From the NCBI GenBank assembly GCA_049999725.1, contig JBNGIS010030930.1, positions 1 to 21,152 on the forward strand: 21,152 bases of DNA, given 5' to 3'. The notes under the pieces are model-generated. The model was not told the origin of the DNA. It saw only the letters and a program-made list of their open reading frames with translations, and searched no databases. Positions 1 to 10,025 of this stretch are shown in pieces. Numbering within the stretch: position 1 is the stretch's first letter; each line of letters begins with the position of its first letter. A program made the position numbers and the translations under genes. The stretch comes from Haplomitrium mnioides (lineage: Eukaryota > Marchantiophyta > Haplomitriopsida > Calobryales).

Positions 1-27
1 ATATATATATATATATATATATATATA
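1..27. repeat. (AT)n microsatellite at window edge
   Basis: The first 27 bases are an uninterrupted alternating AT run that passes directly into a satellite A unit (agatgacgaaag...). It is cut by the window edge, so its full length is unknown. Confidence 0.95.
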
Positions 28-3000
28 AGATGACGAAAGTAGAACTCGGTCTAGGTCAAAACACATCATCACATTTAGATAAACATGGGTAGAGGACATC
101 TGACATTTGATGAAGAAAGCGGAATATTTGGTTGAAGTCCAAACATAGTGTCAGTATATCTAGATGTGTGTAGATAGATGACACATGATCACCAAAGTGG
201 AACTTGGTCTAGGTCCAAACATAACGTCATTATATCTAGATGTACATGGAAAGATAACATGTGATGATAAAACTGGAACTTGGTCGAGGTCCAATTATAA
301 TTTAGTACATCTTGATGTATGTGAATAGATGACTTATAATGACCAAAGTGGAACTTGGTCTATGTCCAAACAAAACGTCACTTTATCTAGATATATGTGA
401 ATAAATAACATCTAACATATGATGATGATGAAAGTGGAACTTTGTTGAGGTTCAAACATAACGTGAGTATATCTAGATGTATGTGGATATATGACATATA
501 ACCACAACTGTGGAATTTGGTCTAGGTCCACACAAAACATCAATATATCTAGATGTACGCAGAGAGATCACATGTGACATCTGATGAAAAAAGTAGAACT
601 TGGTCAAGGTCCAAACACAACGTTAGTATGTTTAGTATAAATCGACAAATGACATTTGTTATCTGATGACAAAAGTTGACTTGGTCAAGGTCCAAATATT
701 ACATTAATATATCTAGATCTACATAGATTAATGACATATGATGACCAAAGTTAAACTTATCTAGGTCCAATCATAACGTCTTAATGCATCTCAATATACA
801 TAGATAGATGATGTATAATGACAAATGTGAAACTTAGTCTAGGTAAAAAAAAACGTAAGTATATCTATATGTATGTGGATAGATGACATGTGACATCTAG
901 TAACAAAAATAGAACTTGGTCAAGCTCTTAACATAGTGTGAGTATATTAATAAATACGTAGATGTATGCCATTTGACATCTCATAACCAAAGTGAAATGT
1001 ATTCAAGGTTCAAACATAATGTAAGTATATCTAAATGTACATAGATAGATAACATATAATGACGAAAGTGGAACTTGGCCGAGGTCCAAACAAAACATCG
1101 TTATATCTAGATGTATATAGATAGATGATATGTGACATGTGATGATGAATATGGAACTTGGTCGAGGTCCAAAGAAAACATCAATATATCCAAATGTACA
1201 TGAGTAGATGGCATAGATGACAAAACTGAAAATTTATGTGGGTCTAAAAACAACTTCAATGTATCTAGTTGTATGTAAATAGCTGGCATTTGACATCTGA
1301 TCACAAAAGTTGGAACTTGGTCTAGGTTCAAACACAACATTAGTGTACTTGAATATACATAAATAGATGATGTACAATATTTAAAGTGGAACTTGGTCTA
1401 AGTCTAGAAAAAAACATTGATATATCTATATGTACGTGGATATATGACATTTGACATCTCATGATGAAGGTGGAACTTTGTGGAGGTCCAAATATAACAT
1501 TAATATATCTAGATTTATGTAGATACATGATATAGGATGACAAAAGTGGATCTAGATATATGTGGATAGACAACATCTCACATCTTATGAGGAAAGAGGA
1601 ACTTAGTCAAGATCAAAACAATTTGTCATTTTATTTAGATGTACGTGGATATATATAACATATGATAACAAAAGTGGAACTTGGTTGATGTCCAAACATA
1701 ACGTTAGTATATTTAGATATATATATATAGACTACATCATACATCGCAAAACAAAAGTGGAACTTGGTCGAGCTCCAAACAAAGTGTCTGTATATCTAGA
1801 TGTCATTGTATGTGGTTAGATGACATGTGATGACAAAAGTGGAGCTTCATCTAGGTCCAAACATAATGCTAGTACATCAAGATGTTTGTGGATAGATGAT
1901 ATAAGATGACAAAATAAGAACTTGGTCTAGGTTGAGAGACACAATGTTAGTATATCTAGATCTATATGGATAGATGATGTGGCATCTAGTGACAAAAGTG
2001 GAACTTTGTCTAGTTCTAAACATAACTTGAGTTTATCTAGATGTACATAGACATATAGCATTTGACATATAATGACCAAAGTGGAACTTGGTAGAGGTCC
2101 AAAGAGAACGTTTGTATATCTTCATATATGTGGATAGATAACACATGATGACCAAAGTGGAACTTGGTCTAGGTCTAATCATATTGTCAGTATATTTAAA
2201 TGTATGTGAATAGATGTGACAAATGATTAAGAAAGTGGAACTTGGTCGAGGTCCAAATATAATGGCAATCTATCTAGATGTACATAGATAGATGGCATGT
2301 GATGACAAAATTGAAGTTTTTTCGAGGTCCAAATAAAACCTCATTATTTCTAGATGCAAGTTGATAGATGACATCTTACATTCAATAAAGAAAGTTTGAC
2401 TTAGTGGAGATGCAATAAATGCGTAAGTATATCTACATGTACGTGCTTAGATGACATATCTTGATGAAAGTGGAGCTTGGTCTAGGTCCAAATATAATGT
2501 CACTAAAAGTAGATTACATCTCATATTTGATGACATAAGTGAAACTTTGTCCATGACAAAATATTACTTCAACATATTTAGATGTACATTGATGAATGAC
2601 ATATGACAACAACAGGGAAAATTGTTGGATGTCCTAAAATAGCATCACTATTTCTAGATATGTGTGGATGGGTGATATATGATGATGAAAGTGGAACTTA
2701 GTTGAGGTCCAAATATAGCGTTCCTTTATTTAGATGTAAGTGGATAGATGTTATCTAACATATGATAATGAATGTTAAAGTGGAACTTGATGGAGGTCCA
2801 AAACAAATGTTGGTATATATAGATATACGTAGATGACATATGTTGACAAAAGTAGAACTTGGTTTAGGTTGAAAAAAAACCTCACTATATCTAGATGTAC
2901 ATGGATGGATTACACTCTAAATCTCATGACGAAAGTGAAACTTGGTCAAGGTCCAAACATAATATCACTATACCTAGATGTATGTGAATAAATGCTATTT

Positions 3001-3689
3001 GATGATGAAAGTGAAAATTGGTCGAGGTCCAAACACAATGTTAATGTATCTAAATCTACATGGAAAAAAACATCTTATAACCAATGTAGAACTTGGTAGA
3101 GCTCCAAACATAACATGAGTATATCTAGATGTACGTGGATAGATGACATTTAACATGTGATGCAAAAGTGGTCGAGGTCTCAAGAAAACATCAATATATC
3201 TATATATACATAGATAGAAAAGATTTGATAAAGAAAGTTGAAATTGGTTGAGATCCAAACATAATGTCAATATGTCTAGATGTACATTAATAGATGACAT
3301 ATGATAACATCTAATGACAAAAATGGAACTCCAAATCAAACGTCAGTGTATCTAGATGTAACTAGATAAATGACATATGACTTTCGATAACCAAAATAAA
3401 ACTTGGTTGAGGTCTAAATATAACATGAGTATACCTTGATGTATGTGTCTAGATGACATATGATAACAAAAGTGAAACTTGGTCTAAGTTGAAACATAGT
3501 GTCACTTTATCTAGATATATGTACAGAGATGACAATTGAAATTTGATGACAAAAGTGGAACTTAGTCAAGGTCTAAATATAATGTGAGTATATCTAGATA
3601 TACATGGATAGATGATATATGATGACAAAAGTGGAGCTTGGTCTAGGTCCAAATGTAAATTTTCTATATATAGATGTACAAGGATAGAT
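28..3689. repeat. Satellite A tandem array, left block
   Basis: About 45 imperfect head-to-tail monomers. Each contains, in order, a TATATCTAGATGTA block, a GGATAGATGACAT block, a GATGACAAAAGTGGAACTTGG block (about 20 bp) and AGGTCCAAACATAACGTCA. Spacing of the GTCC anchor falls into a short class (about 74-76 bp) and a long class (about 82-86 bp). Long monomers carry a local duplication of about 10 bp (gacatctgacatctgatg against gacatatgatg). From 1008 to 1486 the spacing runs 76, 84, 74, 84, 76, 84, so the unit there is a dimer of about 160 bp. Monomers differ at many positions and some are truncated, for example near 1549-1556. The array has no convincing coding content. Minus-strand open frames within it repeat the same peptide and follow from the tandem structure. 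Confidence 0.95.
3685..3689. repeat. Left target-site duplication of solo LTR (TAGAT)
   Basis: TAGAT ends here and recurs at 4088-4092, either side of the non-satellite insert; with one more base, ATAGAT, it is shared at 3684-3689 and 4087-4092. Removing the insert plus one copy gives back a normal satellite A unit (ggatagat followed by gacatct). This is what integrase-mediated insertion with a 5-bp duplication predicts. Confidence 0.75.
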
Positions 3690-4087
3690 AATGTAATAGT
3701 ACAAACATGATGTTATGTTATTTATAAGAAAATAGAAAGGAGTGAAGGAAGTTGTAGAGGGACACTTTGAGGGTTGATTACTAGAGTTTGAAGTTACTTT
3801 AAGAGTTTTTAGAAGTGACTTCTAAGTGATCAATTTTAGGGTTGACATTGGAAGTGGCTTGTAAGTGAAGAAAGAGGGATGACACCTTCTTCTCTTGTAT
3901 AAATAGAAGGGCTTCATAGCCCCATTCCTCATTCTGGAGTTCTTTTTAATTCGGTTTGGCTCTTTGGTTGCTTGGATTTGGCTAGTACTCTTGGCATTTG
4001 TTTGCTTATTGGCCTTGAGTTATGTAGCTCTATTACAATTATCTTGAAGTTGTTACTTATTTGGAAGTTGATCTTTGAGTTCTTTTA
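3690..4087 (+). mobile_element. Solo LTR (Ty3/gypsy-like) inserted in satellite A
   Basis: A single-copy insert of about 398 bp sits inside one satellite unit and is flanked by TAGAT duplications. After AA it begins TGTAATAGTACAAACATGATG, which closely matches the sequence at 9965 directly downstream of the chromovirus remnant. That supports an LTR start in + orientation. It carries a TATA-type box at 3898-3906, as an LTR U3/R region would. No internal retroelement sequence is present, so recombination between two LTRs probably removed the body. The ends are not canonical TG...CA: the right end reads TTCTTTTA, so the boundaries are uncertain by a few bases. The resemblance to the 9965 copy is clear for only about 55-60 bp, so the two may belong to related rather than identical families. 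Confidence 0.75.
3898..3906 (+). promoter_or_regulatory. TATA box of the solo LTR
   Basis: TATAAATAG lies inside the solo LTR, after a pyrimidine-rich stretch (cttcttctcttg) and before gaagggcttcatagcccc. This is a typical plant core promoter layout and would mark the U3/R region. Transcription would start about 25-35 bp downstream. Activity is not shown by the sequence. Confidence 0.6.
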
Positions 4088-4092
4088 TAGAT
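4088..4092. repeat. Right target-site duplication of solo LTR (TAGAT)
   Basis: Second copy of TAGAT. Satellite A resumes immediately after it with GACATCT at the expected position of the interrupted unit. Confidence 0.75.
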
Positions 4093-7000
4093 GACATCTT
4101 ATGCCTGATGACAAATGTGGAACTTAGTCGACGTTCAAACATAACAATAATATATCTAGATAAACATGGATAGATGACAAATGATGATGATTGTGGAAGC
4201 TGGTCAAGGTCCAAATATAACATGAGTTTATCAAGATTTACATAGATAAATAACATCTAATGACAAAAGTGAAACTTGGTCAAGGTCCAAAATAAATGTC
4301 AATATATCTAGATTTTTGTGGATAGATGATATAAGATGACAAAAATGGAACTTGGTCGAGGTTAAATAATGTCCAACATAATGTTACTATATCTATTTAT
4401 ACGTACATAGATGACATTTTATTAGAAAAGTAGAACTTGGTCTAGGTCTTAACAAAATGTCACTATATCTAGATATATGTGGATAGATGATATCTGACAT
4501 TTCATGACAAAATACAAACTTGGTCAAAGTCCAAATATAACGTCAATATATCTAGATATACTTGGATAGATGGTATTTGATAACTAAAGTGGAACTTGAT
4601 CGAGGTTCAAACACAACATCCATATATCTTGATGTACGTTGATAGATGGTATGTGACATATATTGACCAATCTTAAACTTGGTCGAGGTCAAAATAGAAT
4701 GTGAGTTTATCTAGATGTACATTGATATATGACATCTAACATCTCATGACGATAATGGAGCTTGGTTGAGGCCCAAACAAAACGTCAATATATCTAGAAC
4801 TATGTAGATGGATTGTGGCATATAATGATGAAAGTCAAACTTGGTCCAGGTTCAAACAAAATGATATTTTATCTAGATATACGAGAGTAGATAATATATG
4901 ATAACTAAAGTAGAACTTTGTCTCAATCCAAGCATAACGTCACTATATATGGATGTTTGTTGAAAGATGACATGTAACATCTTATGATGAAAGTGGGACT
5001 TGGTCAAGGTTCAAACAAAACATCAGTGTACTACAATGTACGTGGATATATGATATATGATGACGAAAGTGGAACTTGATCTAGGTCCAAACATAACGTG
5101 AGTATATCTAGGTGTATGTGGATAGATGACATCTGACATTTGATAACAAGTGTGGAAGCTGGTCAAGGTCCAAACCTATTATCAATATATCTAGATATAG
5201 GTAGATAGATGACATCTCATGACTATAGTAGAACTTGGTCGAGGTAAAACAAATATGTCAATATATGTAGATGAACTTGGATAGATGATATATGCTGACA
5301 AAAGTGGAACTAGGTCAAGGTTCAAACAAATATCAGTATATCTAAATGAACATAGATAGATGACATATAGATACAAAATTAGAACTTGGTCGAGTTCTAA
5401 ACACAATGTTTGTATATGTAGATGTAGGAGAACTGATGACATATGATGATGAAAGTAGAACTTGGTCTAGGTCCAAGCATAATGTCACTATATCTAGATG
5501 TATGTGGATAGATACTATTTGACATCTATTAACAAAAGTGGCACTTGCTAGAGGTCGAAACCAAAACGTCATTTTATCTAGATGAACATAGATAGATGAC
5601 AAATCACAAAAAATGACCAAAGTGGAACTTGGTAAAGGTCCAAATACAACATTAGTATATTTGATGTATGTGGATAGATAGATAACACATAATGACCAAA
5701 GTGAAACTTGGCCTAGGTCCAAACATAAGTCACTCTATCTAGACGATAGAGGGACTTGGTCTAGGTCCAAACATAACGCCAGTGTACCTAGATGTACATA
5801 GATAGATGACATCTAACATCTGATGACCAAGGTGGAACTTGGTCTAGGTCCAAACATATTGTCAACATATCTTGATGTATGTTCATAAAAAATACATAAT
5901 GAACAAAGTGGAACTTGGTCTAGGTCCAAACATAATGTCACTATATCTAGATGTACGTGGATAGATGACCTCCAATATGTGATGATGATAGTGAAACTTA
6001 GTCAAGGTCCAAACATAGCTTTAATATATCTAGATGTACGTGAATAGATGATATATAATGAATAAGATGGAACTTGGTCTAGGTCCAAACATAACGTTAG
6101 TTATTTAGATGTACATGTATAAATAACCTCCAATATGTGATGATGATAGTGAAACTTGGGTCAAGGTCCAAACATAACGTCAATATATCTAGATGTACGT
6201 GAATAGATGACATATAATAACCAAGATGGAACTTGGTCTAGGTCCAAACATAACGTTAGTTATTTAGATGTATGTGGATAAATGACCTCTAATATGTGAT
6301 GATGATAGTGAAACTTGGTTGAGGTCTAAACAAAATGTTAGTATATCTAGGTGTACATTCATAGATAACCTATGATGGCTAAAGTAAGACTTGGTCAAGG
6401 TTTGAACAAAATGTTAGTTATCTATATTTACGTAGTTAGATAATATATGATGCCAAAAGTAGAACTTGGTGTAGGTTTAATAACAAAAGTTGAAATTGGT
6501 CAAGTTCCAAACATAATGTGAGTCTATCTAAATGGACATAAATAGATAACATTTGACATGTAATGACCAAAGTAGAACTTGGTCAAGGTTGAAATATAAC
6601 ATCAATGTATCTTAATGTACATGGATAAATGACACATGATGACCAATGTGGAACGTGGTCTAGGTTCAAACAAAATGTTGCTATATCTAGATGTATATGG
6701 TTAGATAATAGGACACGTTTGATGACCAAAGTTGAGCTTAGTCTAGGTCCAAACAAAATGTCACGATATCCAGATAGATTACATGTGACATCTCACTACT
6801 AAAGTGAAACTTGGTCAAGGTCCAAACATCACGTCATTATATCTTGATGTATGTGCATAGATAATATATGATGACAAAAATAGAGCTTGGTCTAGATCCA
6901 AACATACTGTTGGTGTATCTAGATGTACGTGAATAGATGACATTTGACATTTGATGACCAAAGTAGAACTTGGTTGAGGTCTAAACATAACTTCAATATA

Positions 7001-8836
7001 TTTTGAGATATGTTGATAGATGACACATGATGACCAAGGTGGAACTTTGTCTAGGTCAAAGAAAAAAGTCAATATATCTAGATCTACAATGAAAGATTAC
7101 ATTTGACATCTGATGACGAAAGAGAAACTTGGTCAAGGTCCAAACACAACTTCAATATATCTAGATGCATGTACATAGACGATATATGATGACGAATATG
7201 GAACTTGGTCGAGGTCCAAAAAAAGCGTACGTATATCTAGATTTACTTGAATAGGTGACATCTCATAGCTAATTATGAGAGTGGAAGTTGGTCAATGTCC
7301 AAATATAATGTGAGTATATCTAAATGTATGTGAATAGGTGACATCTAATGACAAAAGTGGAACTTGGTCTAGGTCCACACATAACACTAGTATATCTAGA
7401 TGTATATGGATAGATAAAAGTTGACATCTCATGACAAAAGTAGATGGTTGAGGTATAAACAAAATGTTGGTTTATGTAGATATACTTGATAGATGGCGAT
7501 TGGCATCAAATGAAAAAAGTGGTACTTATTCAAGGTCCAAACATCAGGTCAATATATCTAGATGTTAGAGGATAAATGACAAATGAAGACAAAAGTGGTA
7601 CTTGGTCTAGGTACAAACAAAATGTCAATATATCTAGATGTCGTGGATTCATCACATCGAATAACAAGAGTGGAACATGATCGAGGTCCAAACCTAACAT
7701 CAGTATATCTAGATGTACATAGATAGATGCCATCTAACACCTAGTGATGAATGTAGAACTTGGTTGAGGTCCAAACATAAGGTGAGTATGTCTAGATGTA
7801 CATGGATAGATAATATGTGACATGTGATGTGGAAACTGAATTTTGGTCAAGGTCCAAAAAAAACCAAAGTATATCTAGATGTATGTGGATAGATGACATC
7901 TCACGACAAAGGTGGAACTTGGTCATTGTTTAAAGATACCATTGGTACATCTAGATGTATGTGGATATGTGACATCTCATGACGATAGTTAGAACTTGGT
8001 CTAAGTCCAAACACAACGTCACTATATCTAGATGTACAAGGATAGATGGCATCTCACATCTAATGATAAAAGTGGAAGTTGATCGAGGTCTAAACACAAT
8101 CTAGATTTATGTAGATAGACAATATATGACGACAAAAGTGGAACTTGGTCTAGGTCTGAGCAAAAATTTCATATAACTAGATGTACGTAGATAGATGACA
8201 TCTGACATTTAATGACAAAAATAGAACTAAATTGAGGTCCAATATAATGTTAGTATATCTTTGTATCTAGATAGAAGTAGATAGATGACATATGATGATG
8301 AAAGTTGAAGTTTATCTACACTAAAAGAACGTCAATATATCTAGATGTAGGTGAATTGATAATATCTAACATCTCATGACCAAAGTTGAACTTTGTTTAT
8401 ATCCAAACACAATGTCAATATATCTAGATGTAAGTGGATAGATAATATACGATGACAAAAGTGGAACTTCGTCTACGTCCAATTAAGACGTAACTTAATC
8501 TAAACATATGTATATATGACATCTGACATCAAATGACAAAAGTAGAACTTGGTCGAGGTTCAAACAAAATGTCAATATATTTAGATGTACGTAGATTGAT
8601 GATATTTGATAACAACAGTGGAAGTTGGTCTAGATCTAAATATAAAGTCAGTATATCTAAATGTACGTAGAGAGATGACATCTGATAACAAAAGTGGAAG
8701 TTGATCGAGGTCTAAACATAAAGTCGGTATATCTAGATGTACGTAGATAGATGACATTGGTATATCTAGACATATATGGATAGATGAAATTTAATGAGGA
8801 GAGTGGAACTTGGTCTAGGTCCAAATATAATTTCAA
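4093..8836. repeat. Satellite A tandem array, right block
   Basis: Continuation of the same 75-86 bp satellite, about 58 further monomers. The GTCC anchor again alternates in places, for example 5765, 5848, 5924, 6008, 6083, 6166, 6242, 6324 (steps 83, 76, 84, 76... about). Partial units occur near 5718-5765 (only 47 bp between anchors), 6465-6490 and 8096-8110, consistent with unequal exchange or small deletions. Almost every unit keeps TCTAGA within a palindrome (atatctagat). The array stops abruptly at about 8836, in the middle of the block ggtccaaatataatttcaa, where chromovirus sequence begins. Confidence 0.95.
5967..6324. repeat. Recently amplified 158-159 bp satellite A dimers
   Basis: The distinctive variant CCAATATGTGATGATGATAG occurs with flanks starting at 5967, 6125 and 6284, that is 158 and 159 bp apart; the third copy reads cctctaatatgtg. 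The intervening sequence, including the CCAAGATGGAACTTGG / ATAAGATGGAACTTGG monomer and the unusual GTTAGTTATTTAGATGTA block, is nearly the same between copies and clearly closer than neighbouring monomers are to each other. I infer a young local amplification of a dimeric higher-order unit. Confidence 0.8.
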
Positions 8837-8838
8837 CT

Positions 8839-9088
8839 AAGGCTATCGCAGAGTGGCTAACACCAAAGAAGACAAAGGATATTAAAGCCTTCAATGGATT
8901 GGCAGGCTTGTATTGATGGTTCATCCATTATTATACGCATGTTTTGCACTACTTATAGATGTGCTATGACTAATAGACCACCAAAGAGCAAATGACATTT
9001 CAACAACTCAAGGATGCGATCTCATCTCTATTTATCTTGCAACCATATGACCCAAAGATACGTTGTATAGTTGACATTTCATTGGAAA
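8839..9088 (+). pseudogene. Gypsy RT C-terminus / RNase H start, broken
   Basis: Frame 1 reads AIAEWLTPKKTKDIKAFNGL followed by AGLY, a stop, then WFIHYY. This matches the conserved connection after Ty3/gypsy reverse transcriptase (W-P-x-P-K...LR-x-F-x-G-L-x-x-Y-Y-R-x-F-I). Further on, EQMTFQQLKDAISS and LQPYDPKIRCIVDIS match the start of the RNase H domain (AF..LK.A....P.L..PD....V..DAS). Stops interrupt at the YYRRFI position and again around 8960-8975. The catalytic YxDD part of RT lies upstream and is missing. The frame ends in a deletion junction at about 9080-9090, where integrase sequence follows at once. I am sure of the family; exact domain limits are estimates. Confidence 0.85.
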
Positions 9089-9089
9089 G

Positions 9090-9377
9090 TTTTGGCAAGA
9101 GTTGCTCAAAATTCTAAGAACCAAACTCTGTATGTCTACTATTTATCATCCTCAAACAAATGGGCAAATAGAGTACGCTAATTGCACTGTAGAGAAGATG
9201 CTTTGCGCATTTATTAACCTTCATCACATTGATTTGAATAGTTTCTCACCAGCTGTAGAGTTTACCTACAACAACTCCAAACAAGCAAGTACTAGATTTT
9301 CTTCTTTCTTTCTTAATTTCAGTCAAAATTCTCTTATTTCTGATGGTTTTCATCTCTTTCCTCTTCTAATATTCTAA
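9090..9377 (+). pseudogene. Gypsy integrase core tail fragment
   Basis: Frame 3 starts FWQELLKILRTKL and continues STIYHPQTNGQIEYANCTVE, then EFTYNNSKQASTRFSSFFLN. These match the last third of the Ty3/gypsy integrase catalytic core (FW..L...LGT...STAYHPQTDGQTERVNR...E...NS..HSSTG.SPF). The glutamate of the D,D-35-E triad lies in the HPQTNGQIE segment and is kept. The two aspartates and the N-terminal zinc domain are gone with the internal deletion. After SSFFLN the frame drifts and ends; the integrase C-terminal domain continues in frame 2, so there is a frameshift around 9320-9440. Non-functional. Confidence 0.88.
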
Positions 9378-9442
9378 GTATTTCTATATTTTTGTTTCGT
9401 TTATCTTCTTCTTTGCAAAATGCCTACAACCATCTTGTTATT

Positions 9443-9754
9443 GTTAAAAATTGGCAAAAACAATATGTTTATAGACATTGTTGTGATTTCTCTTATGTTT
9501 TAGGTGACAAAGTTATGTTATCTACTCATGGTATTCATTTGTCTTAAGATAGTCAAGTTTGTAAGCTATCTCCAATTTGGATTGGTCCTTTATTTATTTC
9601 TCAAGTTATTTCTCTCATTGGTTACAAGCTTGATCTTCTTCTCTATATGAAGATTCATCATGTCTTTCATGTGTCTAAACTCAAATCTTTTGTTTTTTCT
9701 TCTTTTCCAAACTGGGTTCAAATTCCTCCTCCATCTGTAACTCTTGATAATCAT
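9443..9754 (+). pseudogene. Gypsy integrase C-terminal domain, one internal stop
   Basis: Frame 2 reads VKNWQKQYVYRHCCDFSYVL then GDKVMLST, then after a TAA at 9545-9547 KLSPIWIGPLFI, YKLDLL and KIHHVFHVSKLKSFV. This is the GPY/F-type module of Ty3/gypsy integrases (GD.V.L......KL.P.W.GPF.I......Y.L.LP....HPVFHVS.LK). The module binds DNA and joins the core to the chromodomain. The proline-rich linker (FPNWVQIPPPSV) leads in the same frame to the chromodomain at 9755. It is preserved better than the upstream parts but cannot be translated through because of the stop. Confidence 0.87.
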
Positions 9755-9921
9755 GAAGAATATGAAGTAGATTGCATTTTTGCAAAATGAGTAATCAAAA
9801 ATGGCAACAACCTCAAGTTCAATATAATGTTTTGTGGTAGGGACATCCACTTCATAATGCAACTTGAGAGCCTTGTTCTAGCCTTGAAAATGCTCAAGAA
9901 GCTCTTTGGTTATTTGAAACT
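9755..9921 (+). pseudogene. Broken chromodomain of the chromovirus integrase
   Basis: Frame 2 gives EEYEVDCIFAK and a TGA at 9788-9790. The remainder continues in frame 1 from 9802 as WQQPQVQYNVLW, a TAG at 9838-9840, GHPLHNAT, a TGA at 9865-9867, then EPCSSLENAQEALWLFE. This follows the chromodomain pattern (EYEVE.I........YLVKW.G......TWEP..NL..A...L..F). The stops at 9838 and 9865 replace the positions usually held by K of KW.GY and W of TWEP, so methyl-lysine recognition would be lost. In living elements this domain directs insertion towards heterochromatin marks, which fits the position between two satellites. One frameshift and three stops make it a clear pseudogene. Confidence 0.85.
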
Positions 9922-9964
9922 ATGAGCAGTGACGAGAACGTCATCAATTAGAAGGCGTGGATTA

Positions 9965-10025
9965 TGTAATAGTACAAGCATGACGTTGTGCTATTTATAA
10001 GAAAATTGAGAGTGGTGAAGAAGAT
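9965..10025 (+). mobile_element. Start of 3' LTR of the chromovirus remnant
   Basis: TGTAATAGTACAAGCATGACG follows the chromovirus end by about 40 bp and matches the start of the solo LTR at 3692 over about 55-60 bp, including TATTTATAAGAAAAT in both. A purine-rich AGAAGGCGTGG lies just upstream and could be the polypurine tract. Downstream of about 10025 I no longer see similarity to the solo LTR, so the right end of this LTR is not defined. It may extend to several hundred bp. Confidence 0.6.

Larger units (their letters stand above)
8837..9964 (+). mobile_element. Ty3/gypsy chromovirus remnant (truncated, internally deleted)
   Basis: This is a 5'-truncated pol remnant on the + strand, recognised by family motifs in order. 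They are the RT-to-RNase H connection (AIAEWLTPKKTKDIKAFNGL), the integrase tail (YHPQTNGQIE), the integrase C-terminal domain (HVFHVSKLK) and a chromodomain (EEYEVDCIF). In an intact element this polyprotein would reverse-transcribe and integrate the retrotransposon, and the chromodomain would steer integration to particular chromatin. Gag, protease, most of RT, most of RNase H and most of the integrase catalytic core are absent. Several frameshifts and stops make it non-functional. It starts directly at the end of satellite A and runs into an LTR-like start at 9965, so it is a 3' portion of an element. The domain order, with a C-terminal chromodomain, fits plant chromoviruses. Confidence 0.9.

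Noticed and set aside
1107-7740. Minus-strand ORFs of 60-126 codons as host genes
   Set aside because: All lie within satellite A and repeat the same peptide phrases with the monomer period. There is no domain, no splice or promoter context, and the frames arise from the tandem repeat.
28-8836. CRISPR-like repeat array
   Set aside because: The whole unit repeats with gradual divergence. There are no constant repeats separated by unique spacers and no cas genes, and the surrounding elements are plant retrotransposons.
9590-9862. Minus-strand ORF of 90 codons
   Set aside because: It lies antisense to the integrase C-terminal and chromodomain segment, whose plus-strand motifs are clear. It is a shadow frame.
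8837-9964. Endogenous pararetrovirus or viral insertion
   Set aside because: The integrase and C-terminal chromodomain identify a Ty3/gypsy chromovirus retrotransposon. Plant pararetroviruses lack integrase, and no movement protein or coat motif is seen.
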